This document shows, in pieces, positions 21,819-31,056 of a DNA stretch of 64,000 nt. Made by a program: the position numbers and the translations under genes. The DNA comes from Chitinophagaceae bacterium (GTDB lineage: Bacteria; Bacteroidota; Bacteroidia; Chitinophagales; Chitinophagaceae): assembly GCA_016703625.1 (NCBI GenBank), contig JADJBP010000002.1, positions 62,001-126,000 on the forward strand. Direction: 5' to 3'. How positions within the stretch are numbered: the first letter of the stretch is position 1; every line of letters begins with the position of its first letter. The notes beneath the pieces are model-generated. The model saw only the letters and a list, made by a program, of their open reading frames with translations, had not been told where the DNA came from and made no database searches.

Positions 21819-24175
21819 ATGCGTAAAATAATTTTACCTCTTGTTTTAATGTTTTCGGGTACCTGTATTTTTGCCCAGGGACAGGATAAGCGGAACATCC
21901 GCATCACTGTAGCGAATGAACAGAAAAATACACTGCCGGGTTCCACCATCTATTTACTGAACTCCGATTCAACGGTCATTCGTTCAGGTGCTGCCGGCGC
22001 ATCCGGCATTTTCGAATTTACGGATCTAGAAGCCGGTAAATACCTGGTCAAGGCCAGCCAAACAGGATATATTGATGGGTACAGCCCATTGATCGACCTC
22101 GGGACCAAAACTGCATTTGCGGATATCATCACACTCAGATCCAGGAGCAGCCTGCTGAATGAAGTAACGGTTGTTTCCAAAAGCCGGCCATCCAGTTCCT
22201 GCCTGATAAAACAGTCATAAACCCCGAAGCCTCTATTTCTAATGCAGGCGCTTCGGTTATGGATGTATTGGAAAAATCACCCGGCATAACGGTGTCAAAA
22301 GACGGATCCATTATCATGAAAGGGAAACCCGCAGTAACGGTGTTGATCGATGGCAAGCCCACACAGCTAAGCGGTACAGGCCTGCAGGCTTATCTTTCGG
22401 GCATCCCGGCTTCACAGGTAGATGTGGTGGAACTGATCGAAAACCCCGGGGCAAAATATGATGCAGCGGGCAATGCCGGTATCATCAACATTAAAATGAA
22501 AGCTAACCGCCTGAAGGGGTTCAACGGCTCGATGAATTTAAGTCTGGGACAAGGCTTCTTTACCAAAACAGGCAATTCGATCAACCTGAATTACCGGAAT
22601 GGAAAAGTAAACCTGTTCCTCAACTATGGCATGCGTGCCAGCAGGGAGAAGATGGATATGTGGACACTCAGGAAATATGTGAATACCAAGAACGAAGATT
22701 CTGTTTTACTGGAACAACCCAATTTCCAAAAGAGCTCACAGGTAGGACAAAATATTAAAACAGGCTTCGACTTTTTTCTTAACAGGAACACCACATTGGG
22801 ACTTGTATTTACCGGGGGGATCTTCGACAGGAGGCAAACAACCGTTGCCGATATAAACTGGATGGATCCTTACTACAACATTGATTCTTCCATTAATACA
22901 ATGGGTGAAAATAACCGGAAGTTCAAAAGAGGGGGCGTGAATGTATATGGCAGGTTTAAGATCAGTGAGGGCAGCGAACTGACAGTTGACCTTGACTATG
23001 TAAGTTTTACCATCATTGGCGATCAGCAATACCAAACCCGGTTAGTGGCGCCGGGCAGCGATATCGAACTTACAAAAGGAGATATCCCGGCTAAACTCAA
23101 TATCTTTTCAGCAAAAGCTGATTACAGCAAACAGTTTAAAAAATTCCTGCTGGAAACAGGCCTGAAAACAGCGCACAACAAAACAGATAATCTTGCCGAG
23201 TATTATTTGGCTACCAACAACAACCCCTGGCAGCCTGACCTGAGGCGCAGTAATCATTTTTTATATAATGAAACCATCAGTGCTGCTTATGCAAGTGTTG
23301 ATGCAGAGAAAGGCAAATGGCATTGGCAGGCCGGGCTACGTTATGAATTTACACACTACAAAGCCAACCAGTTGGGTAATGCTGTTGTAAAAGATTCTGC
23401 TTTCAAAAGGAATTATGGGAGTATATTCCCTACTGCGTTCGTTTCTTACCAGGCCGACAGTAATAACACGATCACCCTCCGTGCAGGTAAAAGGATCGAC
23501 AGGCCTGCGTTCCAACACCTGAACCCTTTCCAGACGATCCTGAATAAATACACTTACGAAGCCGGTAACCCGTTCATCAAACCGCAGTATACCTGGAATT
23601 TTTCTGTAGCCCATACGTATAAGCAAAAGCTTACTACCGAGGTCTCATACAGTTACCTCAAGGATTATTTTTCGCAGATATTCATCCTTGACTCCGGCAG
23701 CGGCAATGCAAATAATAACATCATGATCTATACGCGGGGGAATGTTGGAACTTTTACAAATTTCGGCATTTCAGAAACCTTTCAGACTTCCATCACCAAA
23801 TGGTGGAGCCTCACGGCAGTAGCAGTGTATAATCATAAGGTAATAAAAGGTGTGGTATGGGCTCCTTTTACAGCGCGGGTGAACCAACTCAATATCAGCA
23901 TCAATAACCAGTTCCAGCTTAAAAAAGGATGGAGCCTTGAACTCAGTGGATATTACCAAACGAAGAGCCAGATAGACCTGCAGGAATGGCTGGAGCCACA
24001 GGGTGAATTGAATTTTGGTGTTGGCAAACAAATACTGAAGAAGAAAGGAACATTGAGACTGAATATCCGCGATCTCACTTATTTCCAAAATTATTCCGGC
24101 TATTCCACTTTTGAGAATTCGTATGAGCCTTTTAAAATAAAATGGGATTCGAGGGTTGTGCGGTTGAAGTTTTAG
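21819..24175 (+). CDS. TonB-dependent receptor-like outer-membrane protein, OMP_b-brl_3 type (one frameshift)
   Basis: Large outer-membrane receptor of about 785 residues. It has a signal peptide (MRKIILPLVLMFSGTCIFAQ), a carboxypeptidase-regulatory-like domain (STIYLLNSDSTVIRSG, GIFEFTDLEAGKYLVKASQ), a plug-like part (VMDVLEKSPGITVSKDG, VTVLIDGKPTQLSG, ENPGAKYDAAGNAGIINIKM) and a barrel ending WDSRVVRLKF. The two frames join near 22190, where one C is missing from the GCCCATCC context. This branch of TonB receptors is common in Bacteroidota, with substrates mostly unknown. No transport partner or regulator lies next to it. Confidence 0.88.
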
Positions 24176-24203
24176 CTGGCGGTTTGGCAAAGCGATGAAA
24201 CCG

Positions 24204-24350
24204 GTGAATAGATCTGAAGGCGGAGCTTCGGATGAGATCAACAGGGTGGGTGGGAATTAAAATATTAACCACAGATGGCCACAGATTAGTTTCACAGATA
24301 ACACGGATTTATCTGTGCTGATCTGTGGTAATCTGTGGTTAAAAATACCT
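24204..24350. repeat. Dispersed repeat A, copy 1
   Basis: About 147 bases, duplicated at 26606-26752 with few differences. The first part holds the word GATCTGAAGGCGGAGCTTC. The second (24265-24342) is a long palindrome running from TTAACCACAGAT to ATCTGTGGTTAA. It fills most of the 330-base gap after the TonB-type receptor. It may act as a bidirectional terminator. Confidence 0.75.
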
Positions 24351-24398
24351 TGCAACATATAATAGACTATTAGTTTCGGTTCTCCTCATTAGCGCACA

Positions 24399-24460
24399 TG
24401 TTCCCCAATATATTTCCAAATGCTGCCCGAAATGATCATGGGATCACTTGTGACATTCAA
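24399..24460. repeat. Dispersed repeat B, copy 1
   Basis: Contains TTTCCAAATGCTGCCCGAAA and TTGTGACATTCAA, repeated at 25177-25239 on the other side of the ORF6N gene in the same orientation. It is followed at 24467-24481 by the word GAACACTTGCGCCAG, which also recurs at 25400 and 26035. Confidence 0.7.
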
Positions 24461-24506
24461 GAAAAGGAACACTTGCGCCAGGGCAGACAAGACCTGGGTG
24501 CACATA

Positions 24507-25031
24507 TCAGTCATCAGGTTTAAAACCAATCCTTTTCCGGGGTGCCGGTGGCGGGTTTAACAATCGTTTCAATGCCTCAAAGATCAATTGTATATCTGCA
24601 TCATGTGCAGTCAATTTCTTTTCTACTTTTTGCATCTTCAATAAAATATCTTTATTGGTTGCCAGCATTTCCCGCATTTTAACAAAGATCTCAATTACCC
24701 TGATACTTACTTCAAGTGCCTGTTTGCTTTTTAATATACTTGCCAACATCAATACACCATGCTCTGTAAAAACATAAGGCAGGTAGCCACCTAACTGCTG
24801 TTTTGATGGTATCGCATTTTGCGATACCATTGCTTCAACTTCCTTTGCCGTTAACCTGAACATAAAATTAGCCGGAAACCTGTCCTCGTTCCTTTTTACC
24901 TGTTCTCTTAGTCTTATTGCCTGAACTCCATATAATTCTGCCAGGTCCCTATCCAGCATTACTTTTTGCTTACGGATGTAGTAAATTTTGTTTACAATTA
25001 ATTCGTCTACTATGCTCAAATATTTTGCCAT
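24507..25031 (-). CDS. ORF6N domain protein
   Basis: A 174-residue intact protein with the ORF6N (KilA-N related) DNA-binding domain in residues 10-115: YYIRKQKVMLDRDLAELYGV, VKRNEDRFPANFMFRLT, YVFTEHGVLMLASIL and ALEVSIRVIEIFVKMRE. A coiled-coil stretch (LLKMQKVEKKLTAHDADIQ) and a Pro/Lys-rich tail follow. ORF6N proteins occur in phages and as stand-alone genes in Bacteroidota. This one is bracketed by direct copies of repeat B, which suggests a mobile or recombining cassette. No phage gene is nearby. Confidence 0.88.
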   Translation of the reverse strand: MAKYLSIVDELIVNKIYYIRKQKVMLDRDLAELYGVQAIRLREQVKRNEDRFPANFMFRLTAKEVEAMVSQNAIPSKQQLGGYLPYVFTEHGVLMLASILKSKQALEVSIRVIEIFVKMREMLATNKDILLKMQKVEKKLTAHDADIQLIFEALKRLLNPPPAPRKRIGFKPDD

Positions 25032-25176
25032 GATCGCTTATAGAGTTCCAAAAATAAATTATTCAACATGGAAATCCATTGTTACATGCTGAGGAAAACA
25101 TCAGTTATACCTGGGAAAATCAACAGTGATTTTAATAGAAATATTTTATTCCAAATTCGCACCTCACTGGCGAATG

Positions 25177-25239
25177 TGTTCCCCAAAAATATTTCCAAAT
25201 GCTGCCCGAAATGATCACGTGATAATTTGTGACATTCAA
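25177..25239. repeat. Dispersed repeat B, copy 2
   Basis: Second copy of the repeat at 24399-24460, with a few substitutions. It runs directly into repeat C. The gene-free gap 25032-25522 is filled by repeat B, repeat C, the word GAACACTTGCGCCAG at 25400-25414 and a short tandem of GCCAGTGATGGG. Confidence 0.7.
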
Positions 25240-25349
25240 TCCAGCCCGGATTCTATCAGGGCATAGCATCATACTAACCTGGTGGACTTTACTATAAAAA
25301 TATTGTAGTTTATTAACTGGTTACAAACCGGTAGATTTAAGAAGGCAAC
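25229..25349. repeat. Dispersed repeat C, copy 1
   Basis: About 120 bases sharing AGCCCGGATTCTATC, GGGCATAGCATCATACT and ACTATAAAAATATT blocks with 27324-27443 in the same order and orientation. The GCCCGGAT...GGGC part can fold. No coding frame spans it. Confidence 0.7.
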
Positions 25350-25522
25350 AAGTGACCCCCATAAGCTATTACGTTGTAAAAATTAGGAATTGGAGAGGGG
25401 AACACTTGCGCCAGTGATGGGGCCAGTGATGGGGGGTTAATGCATTGCATATCTGGGTCAGTGAGGAAAAAAGCAATACTTTTAGTATCATTAACTAAGT
25501 TGAATAAAAATTCTTAAATATT

Positions 25523-25920
25523 ATGAAACCTTTTTTTTGTTCCATTTTAGTGGTTCTGGCAATCACTCTTTCGTCATTCCAACATCCTGTTGAAATAAAC
25601 AATACAGTCACTGCCTTAAAAAGGGGCAATGCGGCGCAATTATGTCGTAATCTTGATAAAACGGTTAAGGTTTTTGTGTCTGGCGTAGATAAGCGTTATT
25701 CCGCACAAAAAACTTCGTTAATTATGCAGAAATTTTTTGCAACTCATAAAGTAACCGATTTTGTCGTTTCACAAATTGGTAATACATCTACCGGTATTTT
25801 ATTACTGGCTCCTTGCAAATCAAATCAGACAGTTTCCGCTACATGGATAATTTTTACTAAGGTTTCCAGGACAAGATCGAATCAGTACGATCATTTTTAA
25901 AGCTTCAAAATAATTGCTAA
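25523..25920 (+). CDS. DUF4783-like secreted protein (frameshifted tail)
   Basis: Starts MKPFFCSILVVLAITLSSFQ, a signal peptide. The body, with VTALKRGNAAQLCRNLDKTV, YSAQKTSLIMQKFFATHKV and FVVSQIGNTSTGI, matches the small NTF2-like DUF4783 family of Bacteroidota. The end expected in that family (SDSFRYMDNFYYQGF, DKIESVRSFLKLQ) is present in other frames, giving a stop at 25918-25920 and about 133 residues. No function is established for the family. Confidence 0.65.
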
Positions 25921-26075
25921 CCCTCAGATTAATTGAGGCGAAGGTTAGCAAAGACCAACAGCGAAGTATGCTGGGGTGCCAGTTGGTTTGCGGGTGAATG
26001 GAAACACCAAAAGTGGCGAAAGAATTAGAGACGGGAACACTTGCGCCAGTTGTGAGAGGTATGGCGCAAACCGGG

Positions 26076-26474
26076 CTACGAATTAAAACGGCTTGCCATC
26101 CATTTTTTATAACCGCCCTTCAGATCATATACTTTCCTGAAACCCATCTTTTTCATTTTACGGGCAGCCAATGGACTGCGGTGACAGGTCTGGCAGTAAA
26201 CCAGAACCGTTTTCTTCCTGTCCAATGTGTCAACATCCCTCCCTATATGAAAATTTAAATAACTGAAATTAACGGCACCTGCCAAATGAGAGCGATTGTA
26301 TTCAACTGCCGTGCGAACGTCAATCAGGTAATAATTACTGCTATCTCTTAAAACAGCCGCATATTCATCCGGGCTTAGTTTGCTATACGAAAAATCTTTA
26401 TTGCTGCACACAGTAAAACAACCGCCAGTTCCGCACAGTAAAAAGGAAAATAAAATCAGGTAAGACAGTTTCAT
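26076..26474 (-). CDS. Rhodanese-like lipoprotein
   Basis: A single rhodanese domain behind a lipoprotein signal (MKLSYLILFSFLLCGTGGC; an upstream in-frame start at 26483 is also possible). Visible are SPDEYAAVLRDSSNYYLIDVRTAVEYNRSH, split here as SPDEYAAVL and YYLIDVRTAVEY, and the active-site loop VYCQTCHRS with catalytic Cys. The closing GFRKVYDLKGGYKKW is the typical C-terminus. It would move sulfane sulfur or act as a redox protein on the outer side of the membrane. It stands alone within the repeat mosaic. Confidence 0.88.
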   Translation of the reverse strand: MKLSYLILFSFLLCGTGGCFTVCSNKDFSYSKLSPDEYAAVLRDSSNYYLIDVRTAVEYNRSHLAGAVNFSYLNFHIGRDVDTLDRKKTVLVYCQTCHRSPLAARKMKKMGFRKVYDLKGGYKKWMASRFNS

Positions 26475-26605
26475 TGTACACAAGTTAAAGATTTATCAAT
26501 TTAGTTTAATCTCCAAGACCGGCACCAGTGGAAACCGACAGGAAGAGCAGAGAACACCTGCGACGTCAAAAAGAAGTAATCCTATCAGAAGACTTGCCAG
26601 TTAAG

Positions 26606-26752
26606 GAATAGATCTTAAGGCGGAGCTTCAGATGAGATCAACAGAGTTGGTGAAAATAAAAAAATATTAACCACAGATAGCCACAGATTAGTTTCACAGA
26701 TTACACGGATTCATCTGTGATGATCTGTGGCTATCTGTGGTTAAAAATACCT
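26606..26752. repeat. Dispersed repeat A, copy 2
   Basis: Second copy of the 147-base repeat at 24204-24350, exactly 2402 bases away, with the same palindrome (26667-26744). It lies in the 26475-26868 gap, which holds nothing else I recognise apart from a degenerate GAACACCTGCG word near 26552. Confidence 0.75.
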
Positions 26753-26868
26753 TTCAGCTCGAGTTCCCTATGCCATGGTTCGTGTCTTCACGAATCATTT
26801 ATTATTGGAAAATTTAGGTTCGTGAATACAGATAACTACATACCTGCTAGAACATGACGGGTAAAAAA

Positions 26869-27196
26869 TTATTGTAATCGGTAATAACGTGCAGTTACAT
26901 ACTCCCAATAAATAACTAAACTATCCTTATCAAGTTTAATAATTTTCCATTTTCTAGGTTGATATAAGTGTGTAGAAGTAAGCTCAAATAGTGTATCATT
27001 TTGATCTTATATTTAAAATTCTTGCTTTTCCCGGTGTGTTATTAAAACTTTCTATTGAGCCTGTACAATCATCAATATAATTTATGGTGATATCCTGAGA
27101 GGATACCATACGCCATTTGCCTATTATGAGGCTATTATTATTACAGGACAGTAAAAGCAAAGCAAATAATACAACAGGAAATAATAGCTTACTCAT
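26869..27196 (-). CDS. Small lipocalin-like lipoprotein (one frameshift)
   Basis: MSKLLFPVVLFALLLLSCNNN is a lipoprotein signal with Cys at residue 18. IIGKWRMVSSQDITINY resembles the first strand of lipocalin-like domains. After the frame break near 27000 the next frame supplies NDTLFELTSTHLYQPRKWKI and DSLVIYWEYVTARYYRLQ to the TAA at 26871-26869, giving about 108 residues. Function unknown. Confidence 0.6.
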
Positions 27197-27323
27197 TTAT
27201 CTCAATTATAATATAAAAGGCTGCATATAACGGCCTGTATTTGCATAGAACTTATTACAGGAAATCTCTTACATCGATTTTTAAAGCATCTGCGATTGTC
27301 TTTAGGTAAGTATATGACTACTT

Positions 27324-27443
27324 GTGATATTCAATCAAGCCCGGATTCTATCTGGGCATAGCATCATACTGACCAGGTGGACATTACTATAAAAATATTT
27401 TTTTCTATTAACCCGGTTACAAACCGTTAGAATTAAGAGGGCA
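27324..27443. repeat. Dispersed repeat C, copy 2
   Basis: Second copy of the repeat at 25229-25349. It occupies most of the gap 27197-27499, with the dnaK terminator filling the rest. Confidence 0.7.
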
Positions 27444-27499
27444 GCCAGCTGAGGTTAAAGCAAATTAATTAGGAATTGAATTGAAATAATAGTTGTTGC

Positions 27500-27528
27500 A
27501 AAAAAAGCCCTGCATTTCTGCAAGGCTT
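27500..27528 (-). terminator. dnaK terminator
   Basis: On the minus strand AAGCCTTGCA, a GAAA loop and TGCAGGGCTT form a ten-pair stem with one G-U pair, followed by a run of T. It lies about 23 bases after the dnaK stop. Confidence 0.85.
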
Positions 27529-27550
27529 GTATTTTTTATTTTTTATTTCT

Positions 27551-29328
27551 TTATTTCACCTCCTCAAAAGGCACATCCTCCACTTTACTTTCGCGGCACC
27601 GGGTTGAGGTTCCGCTTCTGCATGGCCATTGCCACCTGGTGCCTGTCCGCCAGGCTGCTCCTGCGTAGCCTTATACATATCTTCACTCGCTGCTGTCCAG
27701 GCTGCATTCATTTCGGCAGATCAGACTGTCGGCGCCGTTTATTTTTTCTACCTTTTCTTTTTCTTTTTATCGCTTTCTTCATTGGCTTTTGCATCGTTCT
27801 TCATCTTTTCAATTTCTTCCTTGCTTAAACCGCTACCGCTTTCAATACGTATCTTTTGTTCTTTGCCGGTGCCTTTGTCCTTTGCCGTTACGTGCAGGAT
27901 ACCATTGGCATCAATGTCAAAAATAACTTCTACCTGCGGTACACCACGTGGTGCAGGCGGTATGCCATCAAGGTTGAACATGCCCAGGCTCTTGTTCTGG
28001 CCGGCCATCGGGCGCTCGCCCTGCAATACATGTATCTGTACACCGGGCTGGTTATCGCTGGCGGTCGAGAACACTTCTGATTTTTTGGTTGGAATGGTGG
28101 TATTGCTGTCGATCAGCCTGGTCATTACACCACCCATGGTTTCAATACCTAAAGAAAGTGGTGTAACATCAAGCAACAACACATCCTTGATATCGCCGCT
28201 CAGTACTGCACCCTGTATGGCTGCTCCTATAGCTACCACCTCATCGGGGTTTACCCCACGGTTTGGTTTTTTACCAAAGAATTTCTCTACAATTTCCAGT
28301 ACTTTGGGGATACGGCTGCTGCCACCCACCATGATCACTTCTTCAATATCCGATGCGGTCATGCCGGCATCTTTCAATGCCTGTTCGCATGGCTTTAAGC
28401 AACGCTCGAATAATTTATCGGCGAGCGCTTCAAATTTTGCACGGGTCAAGTTTTTAACCAGGTGTTTGGGTACACCATCTACTGCGGTTACATAAGGCAG
28501 GTTGATCTCTGTTTCGGTTGAAGACGAAAGTTCAACCTTTGCTTTTTCTGATGCTTCCTTTAAACGCTGCAGGGCCATCGGGTCCTTGCGCAGGTCAATG
28601 GCTTCGTCGGCTTTAAACTCATCGGCCAGCCAGTCCATGATCACTTTATCAAAATCATCACCACCCAGGTGGGTATCTCCATTGGTAGATTTCACTTCAA
28701 AAACCCCATCACCCAGTTCCAGAACCGAGATATCGAACGTTCCTCCACCAAGGTCAAACACGGCAATTTTATGGTCTTTGCCGCCTTTATCCAGGCCATA
28801 GGCCAGGGCGGCTGCGGTTGGTTCGTTCACCACGCGGCGTACATTGAGGCCGGCAATTTCCCCGGCTTCTTTAGTTGCCTGGCGCTGGGCATCATTAAAA
28901 TAGGCCGGTACGGTAATAACGGCATCGGTAACTTCTGCTCCCAGGTAATCCTCAGCAGTTTTCTTCATTTTCTGAAGTACCATGGCACTGATCTCCTGTG
29001 GCGTGTATTGCCTGCCATCTATGTCAATACGAACCGTATTATTGTCACCTTTCACTACTTTATAGCTCCAATGGCTGATCTCTTCGGTCACTTCATCAAA
29101 ACGGCGACCCATAAAACGCTTCACACTGCTGATGGTGTTCTGGCTGTTGGTGATGGCCTGGCGCTTGGCAGGATCGCCCACTTTACGCTCGCCATTTTTA
29201 AGAAAAGCCACTACCGACGGGGTTGTACGGCGGCCTTCTTCATTGGCAATTACTACAGGTTCGTTGCCTTCCATTACAGAAACGCAACTGTTTGTGGTTC
29301 CGAGGTCAATTCCTATTATCTTTCCCAT
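27551..29328 (-). CDS. dnaK: Chaperone DnaK (C-terminal lid shortened, frameshifted)
   Basis: Hsp70 chaperone. The ATPase domain is intact (MGKIIGIDLGTTNSCVSVME, VPAYFNDAQRQATKEAG, IAVFDLGGGTFDISVLE, VGGSSRIPKV) and so is the substrate-binding beta domain (LLLDVTPLSLGIETMGGV, NQPGVQIHVLQGERP). After residue 520 one G is missing, then KVEKINGADSLI jumps directly to NAAWTAASEDMYKATQEQPG. I estimate 40-50 lid residues are absent. The end reads KVEDVPFEEVK after another indel. Upstream lies an inverted repeat (AAATGGCA/TGCCATTT, 29357-29379) and the word CTGACAAAATT. dnaJ and grpE are not adjacent. Confidence 0.95.
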
Positions 29329-29356
29329 GATATAAAATTTTATTTGATTAATGAGG

Positions 29357-29402
29357 AAATGGCAATGATTATGCCATTTGAGAAAATGTGCAATTTTGTC
29401 AG
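29357..29402 (-). promoter_or_regulatory. dnaK upstream region with inverted repeat and CTGACAAAATT
   Basis: AAATGGCA (29357-29364) and TGCCATTT (29372-29379) form a perfect inverted repeat within the probable 5' leader. Upstream, CTGACAAAATT (29402-29392) begins an imperfect palindrome of form TGAcAAAAT-N5-ATTTTcTCA. The same 11-base word occurs at a similar distance upstream of the ATP-grasp ligase gene. It is not a CIRCE element. A heat-shock role is inferred only from position. Confidence 0.4.
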
Positions 29403-29437
29403 ATAATATAAAAACAGGTAAAAAGAATGGAGATTTA

Positions 29438-30927
29438 TCAGCGTAGCACCGCCGGGTCTTCTATGACAAAAACGGTACTGTCTTTTACATAAGGCAGGTT
29501 TTGCCCATAGCCCGTATTGAACAGGTAGCGGAAAAAGTTCACATTGCTCCGGGGTAAATTGCTGCTATCGGGTTTAGCCCCGGGTAAACGCAGAAAGCAG
29601 ATATTATCAAAATTATATGGTTCGTAACCCCCTTGTTTTGATAATCATAAAAACCATGATCGCTCATGATGATAACGATTGCACCTGGATCGTTAGCATT
29701 GATATTTTTTACAAGCCCATTTATTATGGTGTTGGTATATTTTAAATATGAGAGATAGAGTGATTTATTATAGAGGTCTGAAATTTGTTCAGGCCTATTA
29801 AAAGCTCCTGTACTGTCGCGGAAATACTGGCCATGTGGTAAGAAGAAATGTGCATAGAAAACTGAAACTGTGCACTTTTTAGAAGTTACACTTCTAAAAC
29901 TTTTCTTCTCCACTTTTTTATTATACCCATCAACCTTATACAGGATATTTTTTTTTAGGAATGGCAGTTCAAACTTGCCGGTGATAAACCACCACCCGAC
30001 GTTTTTTACAAGGCGCTTATGAAATATTTTATTGGTAAGCAAGGTTGCATGTATAGGGAAACAATCCATTTGATTGAGATAATGCCGGGTGATCCCTAAT
30101 ATCAAAACAGAGTAATTATCAATATTATAACTCATCGATCTTAAAGATGCGAATACCTGGCCATTCCTGATTTCAGCAAAACGTTGCTGGATATCAGGTT
30201 GGGCCAGTAGTTGTTTGTCATAAGTGCCGGGAACATACTGCATATTGAAAATGGAAGACATGCTGTAAGGCGTAAAATCGTAGTTTGAAAAACCAGGGAG
30301 TATTTTAAAATTTTGCTGCTGCAGTAAGTTATACAGGCTGTCATTTTTAAATCCAAAACTATCCTGCAGACTTTTATAACCTGCATACTCATCAAACAAC
30401 AGGAAGTAAACATTTGGCTTTTGCCTTACTTTGGTTTGATCGAACTTACTGCCTGGGCAACCCGGATCTCTTTAAAATTAAAATACCTGTTCGTTAACAG
30501 CAACGCCATCAGCTAAACAAAAACCAGGAAAAGAATATTGAGGTATAGGAAAAGTTTTGGATGAAGCTGTTTATTTCGCTTTTATCCACCGGATAATGAA
30601 AATATTAAAAACAAGCAATACAGGAATGATGTACCGTATAAGACCTTAAAAATCTAAGAAAGGAGGTTGCTTTAATAAGGTCATGAATAGCGCCAAAAGA
30701 ACAGCCACCAGCGGCTGATAAAAAAGTTAGAAGCGAAGCAAACAGGTAATTTTTTGTTAGACCAACAGGTCACTAAAAACAAGAGCGCAACACAGGCAGA
30801 GGTAATCGCAAATACGCGGATCACCTCGTTCACATGGAGGAACCCATAATTCTCAACACTGCCATGAAGGCAAAAAACAGTACCAGTAAAAAAGAAAATA
30901 AGGTATTTTTATAAAGGATTTGGCCAT
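29438..30927 (-). CDS. Membrane sulfatase/phosphotransferase-superfamily protein, copy 1 (frameshifted)
   Basis: About 497 residues. The N-terminal 150 or so form hydrophobic segments (frames broken between 30927 and 30450). The extracytoplasmic alkaline-phosphatase-superfamily domain begins KPNVYFLLFDEYAGYKSL and holds YSMSSIFNMQYVPG, HFFLPHGQYFRDSTG and the metal motif IIMSDHGFYDY. The end GYGQNLPYVKDSTVFVIEDP closes at the TGA at 29440-29438. The layout matches LTA-synthase or phosphoethanolamine-transferase-like enzymes that modify surface polymers. It is a tandem paralogue of the next gene. DEYAG suggests the Asp metal ligand; the nucleophile, expected as Ser/Thr, may be in YSMSS. Confidence 0.72.
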
Positions 30928-31056
30928 CAACAATGTTTATGCAAATATATGTAAGCCTTTAAAACATAGCGTCAGTTCGGAATTAAAGGAAGCATTTGAA
31001 CTCTGTAAAATGAAATTGTAAATAACTTTTTGAGCCGTTACCCCATAAATACCTCA

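Noticed and set aside
24507..25031. ORF6N gene as part of a phage remnant
   Set aside because: The neighbours are ordinary small genes and dispersed repeats; stand-alone ORF6N genes are common in Bacteroidota.
29357..29379. CIRCE element upstream of dnaK
   Set aside because: The inverted repeat AAATGGCA/TGCCATTT does not match TTAGCACTC-N9-GAGTGCTAA.
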